Shown here one piece after another: positions 33,474 to 44,247 of a stretch of 64,000 nt of DNA. The translations under genes and the position numbers were made by a program. Every line of letters begins with the position of its first letter. Position 1 is the stretch's first letter. Where the stretch lies: NCBI GenBank assembly GCA_963573315.1, contig OY752147.1, positions 806,001 to 870,000 on the forward strand, in the 5' to 3' direction. The notes beneath the pieces were generated by a model. That model was not told the origin of the DNA, did no database searches, and saw only the letters and a program-made list of their open reading frames with translations. This stretch comes from Entomortierella parvispora. Taxonomy: Eukaryota > Mortierellomycota > Mortierellomycetes > Mortierellales > Mortierellaceae.

Positions 33474-35786
33474 TTAAGCAAGGGTGGTGGGATAGTACAT
33501 ATGGAGAGTGTTGACCGAGGATGAAAGTGCCTTACTCTGGGCTACCACTCGCTTCGCCGCCTGAGTCGTGATGGCATACAACGACATGCTATCCAGAGGT
33601 CCCCAGAGTCGAGGATCGACCTCAAACCCACGATCGTGATCGCCTCCATAACTAGAGGTTACTCCTCGAGATGAGAGGTCATAGTATGATGGAGGTGTCA
33701 CAGGGTGACCAAAAGGCTGTGATTGTGGACGAACTCCACCCTGGATCGGCTGCGATCCTGGGTGCGATCCAGAATGACGGGAGGAGGGATGGTAGGCAGA
33801 TTCCTGAGGCGCCTGACTGTCCAAAGGGTGCACCTTTCCTGCTCTGGAAACCGAACCGGTGCCATTGGGCTGCAATGGAAGACTCGAGAAGTCAGGCGCC
33901 ATCTCCGAGTAACAGCTTCCTGAGGCGGTTCGTTGATGACGCCGATGCTGATTAAAAGATTGTTGAGACAGCTGGGGATGAACAGACGAGCATCCTCCCC
34001 GAAACATATCCAGATCGGAGCCATGACCCATCAACGCAACAGCAGACGAGGAGGACGAAAAACGCTTGTGTGCTCGAACTCCGACACTAGAAGGTTGGGT
34101 TGAACTTGATAGCAAGACTCCAGCTCCAAATGCAGGTGATTGGTCCATGTCTTCGAATGCAATGTTGGCTGATCGTTTGCGATGCATTGGCACCATCGGG
34201 TTCTGCTGGTACGAGTATGACCCGGGTGTAACAGGCGACTGAGAGTAGGGTGTCAGCATGGCTCCTGGTCCATAGAACGATCCTTGCCTTGAGACAGGCT
34301 GATAATGCTGAGAGGGAAGTGTATCGATTGAGCTTGCTGGGGTGTGGGTTGGATGGTAGAAAGATGGAGCTGAACAGGCAGGCGCTCGCTGGAACTGTGC
34401 TCCCGAGACAGTCCTGTGCTGGTTCAGTTTCACAAAGTCGATGTAGTTTGAAATGGATGCCATCGAAAGTGGCATCGGAGCTGCTGGCTGGACGTGGTTT
34501 CCACTGTACATCGCTGATCCTACCGATCCCGCCGAGACAAAGCCCGATGAGGCTACTTCCAAAAAGGCTACCTGATGTCCGATGCTCACTGGGAGAGAGT
34601 CTACAGAGGCAGTATCCATTGGGGACACGGGTGATCGAGCTGCAGTAGTCTGCTGTTGGTGAGCCACCTGATGCTGGGATGGCATATATTGACCCGTAAA
34701 TTGAGTCAAACTAGCAAGCCACTCCGAGTACTCGCTTGGACTGGTAAAGAGTCTAAAATCGATCCCGCTGAGGAACTGCATCTCGAGGTGGTTGACATCC
34801 TTGATCTTCATGCCTGTGATATCTGCCCAAGTCCTGTTGGTAAAAGTGTTGTCGTCCAGGAATTTGTTGGCAAGAATCAATGCCCCAGTAAAAAAACGGT
34901 ACTCTGCGCCATCACCAGTGTTTACGATCTTGTTTGAACTCTTGAGGTTGAGCATGAGCTTGCGGATATACTTCAAGGACAGCAGAATAGCGCTGGGTGA
35001 GAGCAAAGTCGCACTGAGAACATCGAGGCAGAACTTGCGAAACATTGGTTTGGGTTGAGCAGTGTCCGAATCTGAGATCACTCTGCGATGAGTAGGACGG
35101 CTCGAGAGTTTCTGGTGCTGGTCCTGGTGTTGCTGAGGCCATGTAGGATAGGTATAGCTAGCTTGAACAGGGGAGCCAGAGGATTTAGGGCCGCTATTAC
35201 TGCAGGACCCACAAAGGCAGCTTGCGCCTTGTGCTGCGGGCGATGAAGGCATGGAGGCGGGCGAAGCAACCGAACCAGTATGAGATGGGCTCTTGAGCTG
35301 ATGGCCGTAGAGGAGGTAGCACACCATGTGGGCGGCAAATTCGGCCAGGTCTGATACTGACTGTTGCTGTTCCGTCTTTGACAATAGAGCTGGGTTGGAC
35401 ACGACTGGATACGACGTAGTTGCAGCGGTTGCGGCAACGGCAGCGCCTGGAGCCGTAACAATGCTAGTATCAATGACCAGTGGAGGATGTGGAGGAAGAG
35501 AGGCCGCTCCAGATGTTACACAAGGCTGCTGCAGATACTGTGGATGTTGCTGGCCAGACGTTGGGGTTGGCAGATACGACTGCTGGTGGAAAGGTTGTAT
35601 TGGCGCCTTGAGGTCGGCGGAATGGTAAAATGGTGGCGTAAGGTGAGGGTATTGTAATGCGCCCGAGGATGTCACACCAGAAGATACATCAGACACGGGG
35701 AGAGGCAGAGGTAAAGATGGAGGTAGAGGTGCTACAGAGGAATATATGTTTTGTTGCTGCTGCTGCTGCTGCTGGAGAGAGAACAT
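33474..35786 (-). CDS. Pcl/Pho80-type cyclin
   Basis: 770 residues from the chosen ATG (MFSLQQQQQQQQNIYSSV). The cyclin box at about 245-365 reads FCLDVLSATLLSPSAILLSL, YRFFTGALILANKFLDDNTF, TNRTWADITGMKIKDVNHLE and MQFLSGIDFRLFTSPSEYSE, typical of Pcl1/2/9-type partners of Pho85/CDK5 kinases. Long N- and C-terminal extensions rich in Ser, Gln, Pro and His surround it, probably disordered and phosphorylated. The frame is open up to 36086 where another ATG exists. That upstream part is made of simple-repeat leader sequence (TTCA units), so the later start is preferred. A Pho85/CDK5-like kinase lies at the end of this window, a plausible partner family. Confidence 0.9.
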   Translation of the reverse strand: MFSLQQQQQQQQNIYSSVAPLPPSLPLPLPVSDVSSGVTSSGALQYPHLTPPFYHSADLKAPIQPFHQQSYLPTPTSGQQHPQYLQQPCVTSGAASLPPHPPLVIDTSIVTAPGAAVAATAATTSYPVVSNPALLSKTEQQQSVSDLAEFAAHMVCYLLYGHQLKSPSHTGSVASPASMPSSPAAQGASCLCGSCSNSGPKSSGSPVQASYTYPTWPQQHQDQHQKLSSRPTHRRVISDSDTAQPKPMFRKFCLDVLSATLLSPSAILLSLKYIRKLMLNLKSSNKIVNTGDGAEYRFFTGALILANKFLDDNTFTNRTWADITGMKIKDVNHLEMQFLSGIDFRLFTSPSEYSEWLASLTQFTGQYMPSQHQVAHQQQTTAARSPVSPMDTASVDSLPVSIGHQVAFLEVASSGFVSAGSVGSAMYSGNHVQPAAPMPLSMASISNYIDFVKLNQHRTVSGAQFQRAPACSAPSFYHPTHTPASSIDTLPSQHYQPVSRQGSFYGPGAMLTPYSQSPVTPGSYSYQQNPMVPMHRKRSANIAFEDMDQSPAFGAGVLLSSSTQPSSVGVRAHKRFSSSSSAVALMGHGSDLDMFRGGCSSVHPQLSQQSFNQHRRHQRTASGSCYSEMAPDFSSLPLQPNGTGSVSRAGKVHPLDSQAPQESAYHPSSRHSGSHPGSQPIQGGVRPQSQPFGHPVTPPSYYDLSSRGVTSSYGGDHDRGFEVDPRLWGPLDSMSLYAITTQAAKRVVAQSKALSSSVNTLHMYYPTTLA

Positions 35787-37913
35787 TGTGAAGGGAAGGT
35801 AAGAAGTAGAGGAGAAAGGAAGCAAGCGTAGGTGAGCGAGTAGAGTTGCTTCAAGGAAGGGGAGGTTTGAGAGGAAGGAAGGAAGGAAGGAAGGGCAGGG
35901 ACAGGATAGGGAGGGGTCGTCAAGCGGGGAAGGATGAATGAGCGAGTGAATAGTGTGAACGAGAGAAGGAGTGAATGAGAGAATGAGTGAATGAATGAGA
36001 ATGTGTGAACAAATGAATAAAGAAGAAAAGAGGAGACGACAAGGACGGGAACCACCCTTCTCTGTCCCACAAAGAAAGTCTGGCATAGACTGCAAACACC
36101 TTCAGACATGCCTGCAGCTGCAGCAGCTGCAAACTTTGCTGCAAGGAAGGCAGGAACAGAACGACCGACCGACCGACGGACTACAGATACGAAGGGAAGG
36201 ACAAGGGAAGACAGATCCATCATCATCGTTGTCCTTCACTATCCCATCCCATCCAAGAGGCAGAGACAGAAAGGGGTCTGTGTCAAGAGGCAGAGCGAAC
36301 ATGAAGTCAAACCATAACCATAAGTTGATTGAATCGCACTGAATGCGACTCTTTACTCTCTGAGCCAATTGATTATTGATGATTGACTCGCGCTCATGTA
36401 TCACTCTCTTTTCTTTGTTCTTGGGACCGCCAGACCCGCCAGACCTGCCGATGATCAGATCCTCTTCTTCTCCATCGCAAGAATGAAACCGGCCCCTTTT
36501 CCTTTCCTTTTCTCTTCCTCTTCGCTATCGGAGCAATGAGAAGGTTTTCCCTTGTAGTGTCATGTTTATTATTGTGTTGCCGTCAACACATACACACGCA
36601 CGCACACACACGCACACCGCCACCATCACCACTGCGCTGGTTGGGGTGAAGGCTCGTCCTCCGCTCTCTCCCCCTCCCCTTACCTTCCTCTTCAATGTCC
36701 ATCTGTCCTTGACAAAGCAAAAGGGGAGGGGTGGAAGGGCAGGAGAGAGGAGGGGAGGGAGTCGATCGATCGACTGAATGCACCTGTAGAAGGGCGGGGA
36801 GGAGGGGAGAAATAATCGTGGGGCACAGAAATGTAGCCGAGGCCTCGTAGATGCAGCACACATGCCGCCATTCAAGGTTCGTAATGAATTGCTGGCAAAT
36901 AATCTCCGTCGTGACATAAAAAAAAAGGTCTGGTCACCCTCCCTTGCTCTTTGCCATGCGACGCATGCGGCAGCAGACGCGATCGAATTTCCTTTCCTTG
37001 TTTTGAATCGACTCACTGGACATTCTATTTTTCAACTGTTCTGTTTGACTTTCTTCGTCCTTTCCTGCCAGGTCTGCATCTCCCCTCAACTTCCTTCCCC
37101 TCTCGCCATGCGCGGGCGCCTTCATTGTGACAGGATTGTGGGCAGGGCACCTGCTGGGGATTTGCCTGGTCCTGATCCAAGAGTCAGCCTAGGTTTTGGC
37201 ATAAAAGAAGAAAAAGAAAAATAAAGGAGACGGCGGGCAGTGACATGCAGGGCTGTGTTTGGATTCTATTCCAGGTGGTTCAATGATAACTGGCTGGGTT
37301 GATTTGCGAATTGCGACTGACCAAAAGCGTGTCCCCTTCACCACTGGGAGTCGTTGGTACATTTTTAATGATTTGCAGAGTCGGCAAGGACATGACATGA
37401 GGAACCCAACCCCCAACTCTCAGTCTATCATGATTTATTTTTGCTTGAATGGCGTGTGCAGGTGAGGAAGTACCCTGCCGCCAGAGTGGTGCGACAAACA
37501 AAAGAAGAATTTGGTCAACAAAGGCAAGTGCGATCGGATAATGGACAGTTATTGTCGGTGGGATGAAAAGGATGCTCTCCTGACCCCAAGTAAGAGCGTG
37601 TGGTGTACACCCTCCTTTCTCGCTCTCGCCTCCTCTGCTGGTTGACAATTGTTGATGACATTGATTGCTCAAGAAGCTCAAGATGCTCAGTGATAACAAA
37701 CTCATGCTCCGGTCTTTCCTCTTCGACTTTTTGTTCTTGACTCTATCTTCGAACCTAGCAAAGGAAGAATGAGCGTAAGCAGGGGGTCTGGACAAACAAA
37801 CCAAAAATGGGGGCGGGAAGAACACAATTTTTTTTTTGGACCTATCCGGTCCTCCGATGCGAGGGTGCCTGCAGCACCTGCGTAGCTATCTGGGATGGGA
37901 TCTCTCATCATTG

Positions 37914-37914
<1 letters not shown>

Positions 37915-37954
<40 letters not shown>
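37915..37954 (+). repeat. (TG)20 microsatellite
   Basis: Twenty uninterrupted TG units in non-coding DNA. Confidence 0.95.
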
Positions 37955-37960
<6 letters not shown>

Positions 37961-39336
37961 GAGCAAATGACCACAAACGAGTGGGATTGACAGGGAAAGT
38001 CCTGCACCTTGCGATTGGTCTGCCCGTCACCAGAAATGACCTTTCCAAAACGACAGCTGCTGTCATTGTCTAAACAGTTTTTCCGCGCTCGAAAAAGAAG
38101 AGAGCTGACCCTAGAAGGATGACAGTGGTGATGAGGGAGGAATGTATCCATCCAACATATGGACCCCTTCAGGCGGTGGAGAACGACGCACAAAAAGCCT
38201 ACGAACAAGCAGAGCCAGGAGTTGGGTTGCATCTGTGAAAGAGAAGGGGCGCTTTGTTTTCTTGTTTGTGCGCTGTTTGTTTGGCCAAGGTTCGTTTCTT
38301 TCCGGATGATGATGGCCGTTTGCGCAAGTGTCATCTAATGATCTTCTCTACGGCGCGCGCTGTGGGCAAAGTCTGGCCTCGAAGTTCCAAGTTGAGCTCT
38401 GCGGGATGGATGTAAACACTTGTAACCCCAAACTTACTTACCAGCTCGTTAGTCTACATGTAACCAGCTCGCTCACGTTTGGTTGTGGTCCAACGGCAGA
38501 CGACTTGTACCAGCAGCATCCAGAAGTGTTCCCATTTTTTTTGTATCGCAGAGATACATAAACACTCCCTGGCTTGATCTCGACGACTGCAACTGTAGGT
38601 CGGCAAAGGAGGGGCTGTGACCCGTGCAAAGAACGGGTTGTTTTTGCCACACCCTTTCATGGATTTGATTAGACTGCAGTAGTCTAACACTGTTCAAAAC
38701 ACCATATCAACAAAAAAAACGTGGGATCAACACTGTAAAGGAGAAGAACGAAAAGCAAACTAACCACGATGCATGCAGGGCCACTTCCCGCATAGAAATC
38801 AGTCATCATCAATTACCGTGTGGTGGTTCGTTTGGCGGCCAAGTGGATCTTTTTCCCTTGCCCTTCCTGTCACCGACCATAGTTGTTGATGACAAGGGGA
38901 AAAGCCTGTCTTGCTGGATGAACTTGTTTTCGGTCTGGACGGACGCTCCATCTCCCCAGAGATACATTTCATCCAACACGAGGCCGACAGCTTGGATGCG
39001 CCTCGTTCGCCTAAAGAGGTGACGAGCGACGTCCAAGCGGACCAAAGATCTGCCGTTACCAGGGTCACTCTTCCTTGAATAGCGAAAAATATCGCTGAGG
39101 GTCTAGGATCAACTACAGGAACATTTAGAAGAATATGATTGAGACGGACCTTTGATTTCTTCAAACCTTCAACGTGGCGCTCATGTTGGATAAACAAAAG
39201 GTTGGAGAGCACCAGTAGTGACCAGACTCTGTTTCTTAGCTGAGTTACGAGTTTGCAAAAAATAAAAGGTCTTTTTGTACGACTAATCGAAGGCTGCGCT
39301 GGAACAATTGGGCTTTTGTCCCACTGGTTGTCATTT

Positions 39337-39337
<1 letters not shown>

Positions 39338-39367
<30 letters not shown>
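39338..39367 (+). repeat. Poly-A tract
   Basis: Thirty adenines in the gene-poor region before the GT17 gene; could be a retroposed 3' end, but no element was recognised beside it. Confidence 0.9.
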
Positions 39368-39369
<2 letters not shown>

Positions 39370-39651
39370 GACTGGTTCGACGAGAGTGAGACTGTGGTCT
39401 AGTCCAAAAAGGTACCGTAGTAGCCTAGGAAGGCGAGAAACAAGCCCAAGACCCAGGCGGCCAAGTTCCATATAGTTTTCCTTGAGGAAAAATGAATGGC
39501 GGGCAGAGTATGGACATCTGTTTTCCTTCGTCTGGACGACCTTGATGGTGACAGGCTTCGTGCAGCCTTGAAAAAAGGGAACGCCCGTCCATTCCTTGAC
39601 CCCTGAATAGCGAGTTTTGGTGTTGCTCTAATTCCTACTGGGAGATGGAGT

Positions 39652-41373
39652 ATGAGTCCTTTTTCTCCCGTTCATCCTCAGTTCTTCAATCACGTCCAAC
39701 ATCGTAGCCTCCCGCCAATGACCACTTCAACTGCTGTGGTGGATGATGGACGAGACACGCTTCACAAACGCCTCCCAGGACAGTCGGGGGTAGGCGGCAG
39801 AGGCGGCGTCGTAGCAGGACTTTTTCTTCTTCGCCGCTCTCTTGGCAACCAGCTTCTGATCGCCCTTTGCTTCGTCTCTATCTTGGCAGCTCTCCACATA
39901 CTTATTGAGCGCCACGAACTAAGAAAGGCAGCTGAACTAGCCTTCCGCCAGTCGGCAGCCAAAATGTGCCCACTTTCAGTGCATCGGGGAACGCACGAGG
40001 GAACAACAGTGGAGAACGCGGTGCCTGTTGTTTCGTACTCAACAATTGCAGAGACTAGATATACGATTGGAGCGGATAATACACCACTTGAGGATGAAGA
40101 CGATGGCAAAGGAAGGGATGGAGACAGGGGCTCTCATACAGGTCTAGAGTTGGAGGCTGGACAGCTTTCCTATACGGATGATGTTTTATTCTCAGAGCCT
40201 CTGGACGATCCTGCAACAAATCTTCAACAGAAACTGAATCCTGAGATGGAACGAAAATTCTCCCTGAATGACCGACCACCTCCTCCGCCAACAAAAATCT
40301 TCGACTTCATCATGCTCAACGATGAACTGGATGAACTGGAGCTGCGGTTACAAGAACTGGAGCTAGACGTTGACCTATTCTTTGTCATCGAGTCAGACAC
40401 AACCTTTTCAGGCAGGCCAAAGCCTTTGTATTTTCGTGAGAATCGAGCTCGTTTTCAACGGTATTTGGAAAAGATTGTTCACATTGTCGTGCCTGGGCCT
40501 CAGAAACCACCGCTATCAATTGAAGATGTTAACCACATGGAAAAATCAGGGCGGCAGCCGCAAGAGGAAGAGGAAGCACTTACACCATTGCAAACGATAC
40601 CGCTAAAAGCAGAGAGGACAGCTTGGAAGGAGTATCTTGAGACTATCAACGATTGGGAAGCCAGGTCGCGAAGCCAGGGTTTATTCATGGCGCTGGACAT
40701 TCATCGACCGGACGAGAATGATTGGATCCTCTTGGCAGACCTAGACGAAATACCGAGACCCAAGACTCTGCAGGCGTTCAGGACTCAGGAACCATTAGGA
40801 CCCCCCTTGGATCATTCCGTGTCCCTAGTACGACTACTTTGCGATTCTTACCACTACTCTTACGAGTTCAAGGTGAAGGAGGAAAAGCAAGAGGCGGGGC
40901 CAATGATGATCCGGTTCATGGAGCATTCGACTGTGGCCGAAGAGCGCACTCGACAGGCGCAATTACCTCTTGCTTTTCAGGATCCCTCGCTGGATATTCT
41001 GTTTGAGCTCTCTGAGAACGATTGGAAGGTCGCTGGTGGCAGACTCCGGGAAATGGCGCGATCTGAGCTTAGGGACAGGATGCTTGAATTACCAAAATCG
41101 TGCTGGCACTGTAGCTGCTGCTTTGCAACTATGAGGCAAGTTCGAACAAAATTAGACGCGGACTCCCACGCGGACCTCAACAAGAAGGAGTTTCGGGTCA
41201 AGGACTGGATCTTGCCTAATCTACAATATGAATATGTGGCCGATAACACCGATGTTCCAAGCACGGTGATCTTGAACAAAGACAGGTACAAGTTTATGCT
41301 GGAGAGGGAGGACAGAGACGATGCCGGATTTACAGACGAGTTGACGAATTCGGACGCCGAGGACGATGGCTAG
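39652..41373 (+). CDS. GT17 glycosyltransferase (GnT-III-like N-acetylglucosaminyltransferase)
   Basis: 573 residues, type II Golgi topology: a short cytosolic tail, then a membrane anchor at about 66-86 (NQLLIALCFVSILAALHILI), then a stem. The catalytic region (about 217-540) opens with KIFDFIMLNDELDELELRL and DLFFVIESDTTFSGRPKPLY. The metal-binding acidic motif is LADLDEIPRPKTL (near residue 365). SYHYSYEF and CWHCSCCFATMRQ follow. These are hallmarks of family GT17 (beta-1,4-mannosyl-glycoprotein GlcNAc-transferase, bisecting GlcNAc). The C-terminal tail is acidic (TDELTNSDAEDDG). The actual acceptor in a fungus is unknown; N-glycans are the natural guess. Confidence 0.9.
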   Translation: MSPFSPVHPQFFNHVQHRSLPPMTTSTAVVDDGRDTLHKRLPGQSGVGGRGGVVAGLFLLRRSLGNQLLIALCFVSILAALHILIERHELRKAAELAFRQSAAKMCPLSVHRGTHEGTTVENAVPVVSYSTIAETRYTIGADNTPLEDEDDGKGRDGDRGSHTGLELEAGQLSYTDDVLFSEPLDDPATNLQQKLNPEMERKFSLNDRPPPPPTKIFDFIMLNDELDELELRLQELELDVDLFFVIESDTTFSGRPKPLYFRENRARFQRYLEKIVHIVVPGPQKPPLSIEDVNHMEKSGRQPQEEEEALTPLQTIPLKAERTAWKEYLETINDWEARSRSQGLFMALDIHRPDENDWILLADLDEIPRPKTLQAFRTQEPLGPPLDHSVSLVRLLCDSYHYSYEFKVKEEKQEAGPMMIRFMEHSTVAEERTRQAQLPLAFQDPSLDILFELSENDWKVAGGRLREMARSELRDRMLELPKSCWHCSCCFATMRQVRTKLDADSHADLNKKEFRVKDWILPNLQYEYVADNTDVPSTVILNKDRYKFMLEREDRDDAGFTDELTNSDAEDDG

Positions 41374-41581
41374 TTGCTCGCCTCATACATAGCAATTACA
41401 TTCACACTGTCATCTAATACGCTTCTGTGTCACCACAAGCATCGTCGCCAGTGATTGCCAGCTGAACAGCACCACTTTTTGCTCCAGCGCGAACGCGTGT
41501 CAGACCATCTCTACCCATCGCTGCTTCACAAAGACAAAGACAAAGACAGGAGCCAGGGCCGATATCTTGCCCTTTGTGGGC

Positions 41582-41587
41582 TTTATT
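41582..41587 (-). terminator. AATAAA polyadenylation signal of the ACP-like gene
   Basis: AATAAA on the minus strand, 32 nt after the stop codon of the ACP-like gene. Confidence 0.5.
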
Positions 41588-41618
41588 TATATTTTTCTAT
41601 TTTGTGTACAAAGCTTGA

Positions 41619-42131
41619 TCATTGCTGTGGGAGTTTGCTCGAGATCAGCTCGACAATGTCGCGCATGGTCCTGACTTTGTCGGCCTCTTCCACAGGGATG
41701 TCAATGGTCCATCGAGGACGCAAATCCCGTTCGACCTTGTCCATGACCTGGTACATCTTGAAGACATCCATTTTGAGATCCTGAATCAGATGCGTGTCCA
41801 AGGTCAAGGCATTAGACTGATCTTCATCAGCCGAGGAAACAGGACGGTCAAGCAGGCTGTAAACGGCGCTGAAGACGAGGTCCTGAACAACGGGGTTTAG
41901 CGAGGGGTCCTTGTCTTCCTTGTTGCTGTTGTTGCTACCACTGGCCATGAACATACTGCTGCTGTTGGAGAAAAGCGAGCGCGTTGATGACGAGAAGCAT
42001 GCAGGGGGGAGGGTTCGCAGAACGACCAATGCGGATGCATGTGTCATACAAGCCGACAAGGGGACCAGCATGGCGCGGGTTGCTCCTGCAGTGCGGCAGA
42101 CTGTCGAGAGGCGAGAGGCGGCACGGATCAT
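41619..42131 (-). CDS. Mitochondrial acyl-carrier-protein-like protein lacking the phosphopantetheine serine
   Basis: 170 residues, one exon. The N-terminus (MIRAASRLSTVCRTAGATRA..) is a strong mitochondrial presequence, extended with Ser-rich sequence to about residue 75. The C-terminal 90 residues follow the ACP fold: helix 1 (VVQDLVFSAVYSLLDR), the HLIQDLKMDVFKMYQVMDK helix 2 region, and IDIPVEEADKVRTMRDIVEL at the end. In canonical ACP the helix-2 start is D-S-L, with Ser carrying 4'-phosphopantetheine. Here it is D-V-F, so the prosthetic group cannot attach. A 5-residue insertion (RPRWT) follows helix 2. The frame is clean, so this looks like a genuine divergent protein, perhaps structural (ACPs are subunits of complex I and Fe-S assembly). 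A separate true ACP would be expected elsewhere in the genome. Confidence 0.75.
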   Translation of the reverse strand: MIRAASRLSTVCRTAGATRAMLVPLSACMTHASALVVLRTLPPACFSSSTRSLFSNSSSMFMASGSNNSNKEDKDPSLNPVVQDLVFSAVYSLLDRPVSSADEDQSNALTLDTHLIQDLKMDVFKMYQVMDKVERDLRPRWTIDIPVEEADKVRTMRDIVELISSKLPQQ

Positions 42132-42292
42132 GACCAAGAATAAGGATGGGGATGGTGGGGATGGGGATGAGGAGTGAGCACCGAGAAGGGGGATGCGATC
42201 GTGGGAAGAGAGCAGGAGGAAAAGACAGAAAGGCACAGGCTCTCAGAAGCGCCACCAAAAAAAAAAAAAAAAAAAATCTTGAAAGGCTCTGT

Positions 42293-42298
42293 TTTATT
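42293..42298 (-). terminator. AATAAA polyadenylation signal of the aspartic protease
   Basis: AATAAA on the minus strand, 76 nt past the protease stop. An A20 run (42257-42276, plus strand) lies beyond it. Confidence 0.4.
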
Positions 42299-42373
42299 TG
42301 TCATGATCGGCAGCCAGCCTGCTGCGCCGAGTCTAGGGAGGAAGAGGTATCGTGTCGTCTGTCGCCGGCACTA

Positions 42374-43689
42374 TCAGTACTTGAGCGGGGCAATGCCAAC
42401 GGAAGGCGAGGCGCCCTTGGTGAAGACACAGTAGTTGTTTTTGATAAATACATCGCCCAAGATCCAGAGGCCATTTCCGCCACCCTGTACGCCCGAAAAG
42501 CAGGTCTCGCTTCCGTCCTCGAGCGGGCTCCATGCAAGATCCGCCAAAGGAACCTGGAAGTCATTTCCTCCCAACTTGAACGAGATGGTGTCATTAGATT
42601 GGGCCACAGAGCAAGGAACGGTCCATCCGCCTGCGACTTTGTCCATCTTGGCGCCCTTGATATTCTTGTGCACAGAAGAAGCAGCACTGTCACCAAGGAC
42701 CAACAAGGTCGTGCCAGTATCAATGATGCCCTGCGAGGTCTTGTTCAAGGACTCGCCGTTGTAGGCAACATCCTCAACAGTGACCTGCCAATATCCTTCC
42801 TTGGTGACAGGTACATTGGTCAGGTTGCCCGTGTACTGGGTGTGATCAATGGCTCCAAATAGATAGTAACCGCCTTTGCCGCCGTTAGCCCGGACAGAAG
42901 GGAGGAAGACAGAGACCACGGGCAGAGCCAGCTGGTTGGTAGCAATGGCATTGTCCATGAAGGTCTTGACACCTTGGACGGATTCGATCGTACTGAATCC
43001 CAGACCAAACAATCCATCCTGGGGTGACTGAGCAAACTGAGTTGACTCGTTGGTAGCGAGACCAATGGTCTGGCGAACCTTTAGGTCTCCGATGGCGACC
43101 ATATCGGAAGCAAGGATGCCGTTGGCAGTCGAACCATCACCATATGCAATATGCCATTGGCGACCATCCTTCTTGTAGGTCGAGGACTTATTTGCGTCAT
43201 AGCGGTGATGAGCCTTGCAAGCGGCAGTGTGGCAACTGGAGGTAGGGAACCAAATATCGGAAGAACCAGTGTCAAAGTCCAGGAGGAACGATTGCCCTGG
43301 TGTTCCGACCTCAACGGCACCAAAGTACTATGGAACAAAAGAGAAGAGAAATGAGTTGTCTTTTTACAAAAAAGCAATTTGAACCGTTTGTTTCGAGGTG
43401 TCTCCTTCCCCTCAATTTCAAGCAATCAATTGTAATTGGAAAATACCTCTGAATCGGAGCCAACATCGGTGAGGGGAACATCTCCCGAAGCAGTGATGGG
43501 GGCTCCAGCTGTTGCTTTCCTGAGGTTCAACTGAGGGTAGCGATGAGAGATCTTTGCAATCTGGGCCATGAAATTTTTCTTATGGCCAGGATTTCGGATC
43601 AAGGGAACGGCATGTCCCTTCGGATCGACTGCCTCGACGAAGGTCAAGGAGGCAATCGTCAACGTAACAACGGCAGCAGTGAACTTCAT
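42374..43689 (-). CDS. Secreted pepsin-like aspartic protease (A1 family)
   Basis: Exon 1 43689-43447 and exon 2 43327-42374 encode 398 residues. The protein starts with a signal peptide (MKFTAAVVTLTIASLTFVEA) and a propeptide (HAVPLIRNPGHKKNF..). The mature enzyme begins near the splice join (YFGAVEVGTPGQSFLLDF). The two catalytic aspartates are in DTGSSDIW (about D100) and IIDTGTT (about D284). The flap Tyr is in WHIAYGDGS. A disulfide-type Cys pair sits in SSCHTAACKAHH, and the C-terminal WILGDVFIKNNY is typical. It degrades proteins at acidic pH outside the cell. Zygomycete-type rhizopuspepsins have the same layout. The divergent neighbour region is empty. Confidence 0.95.
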
Positions 43690-44247
43690 AAGTGGAGTGG
43701 GTGGAGAGGGAGTAAGGGTTTGATTGAAAGTAGAAGAGGTTAAAGAAGAGGTTAAAGAAGAGGTCAAAGAAGAGAAGAAAAGACGGGTGGTAAGGATCAT
43801 GGCAGGAAACATTGAAGTTTTATATCGAAGTTGACGTGACGAATGGGGTAAACTTGGGCTGTGTGGAATCTGTCTCTGCTTTGGTTGGTTTGTGTGGACG
43901 TCAAAATGTTCCGCCTAATTACCTAATTTTGGAAATGGGTCATGACCACCAGTCGCAAGCCAGGAAGCCTCAAAGTAGCCCCTGGGTCTTGAACGGGTGG
44001 ACGGTCGGGAGTAGCACAGTCCAATGAGGGTCTGTCTGCTCTTGGCTGACACAATCCGTGGTGCACAAAGATACGAAGTGGCTTAGATTAGTTTCTTGTA
44101 TACACAAGAAGGGACAAAAAAACCTATCCTTCCATTGCCAAGCGGGGTGATCAACTTTGTGAAGAGCCAACCCGGCGCTTTGGAGCTGAGTTCTGAAGGG
44201 CACGGCTATGTCAGGCTGACCGAAAGAGATCCTTGGGTGCACTTTTG
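43690..44247. other. Intergenic gap
   Basis: Minus-strand leader of the protease has a GAAGAGGTTAAA repeat (43730-43770). The rest shows no supportable gene. Confidence 0.4.

Larger units (their letters stand above)
35787..39400. other. 3.6-kb gene-poor region with microsatellites
   Basis: It begins with the GGAA/TGAA-type repeat leader of the cyclin gene (about 35870-36020). A CA-rich tract lies near 36590-36620, a (TG)20 run at 37915-37954 and an A30 run at 39338-39367. Minus-strand frames at 38799-39212 show some coding flavour in two frames but no complete gene. No RNA gene was recognised. Confidence 0.45.

Noticed and set aside
35787-36095. Longer N-terminus for the Pcl-type cyclin
   Set aside because: Encoded by TTCA-type simple repeats of the leader; the start just before the poly-Gln tract is more natural, though not proven.
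38799-39212. Possible NTF2-like or other small gene on the minus strand
   Set aside because: The hint spans two frames, with no consistent start, splice sites or conserved motif.
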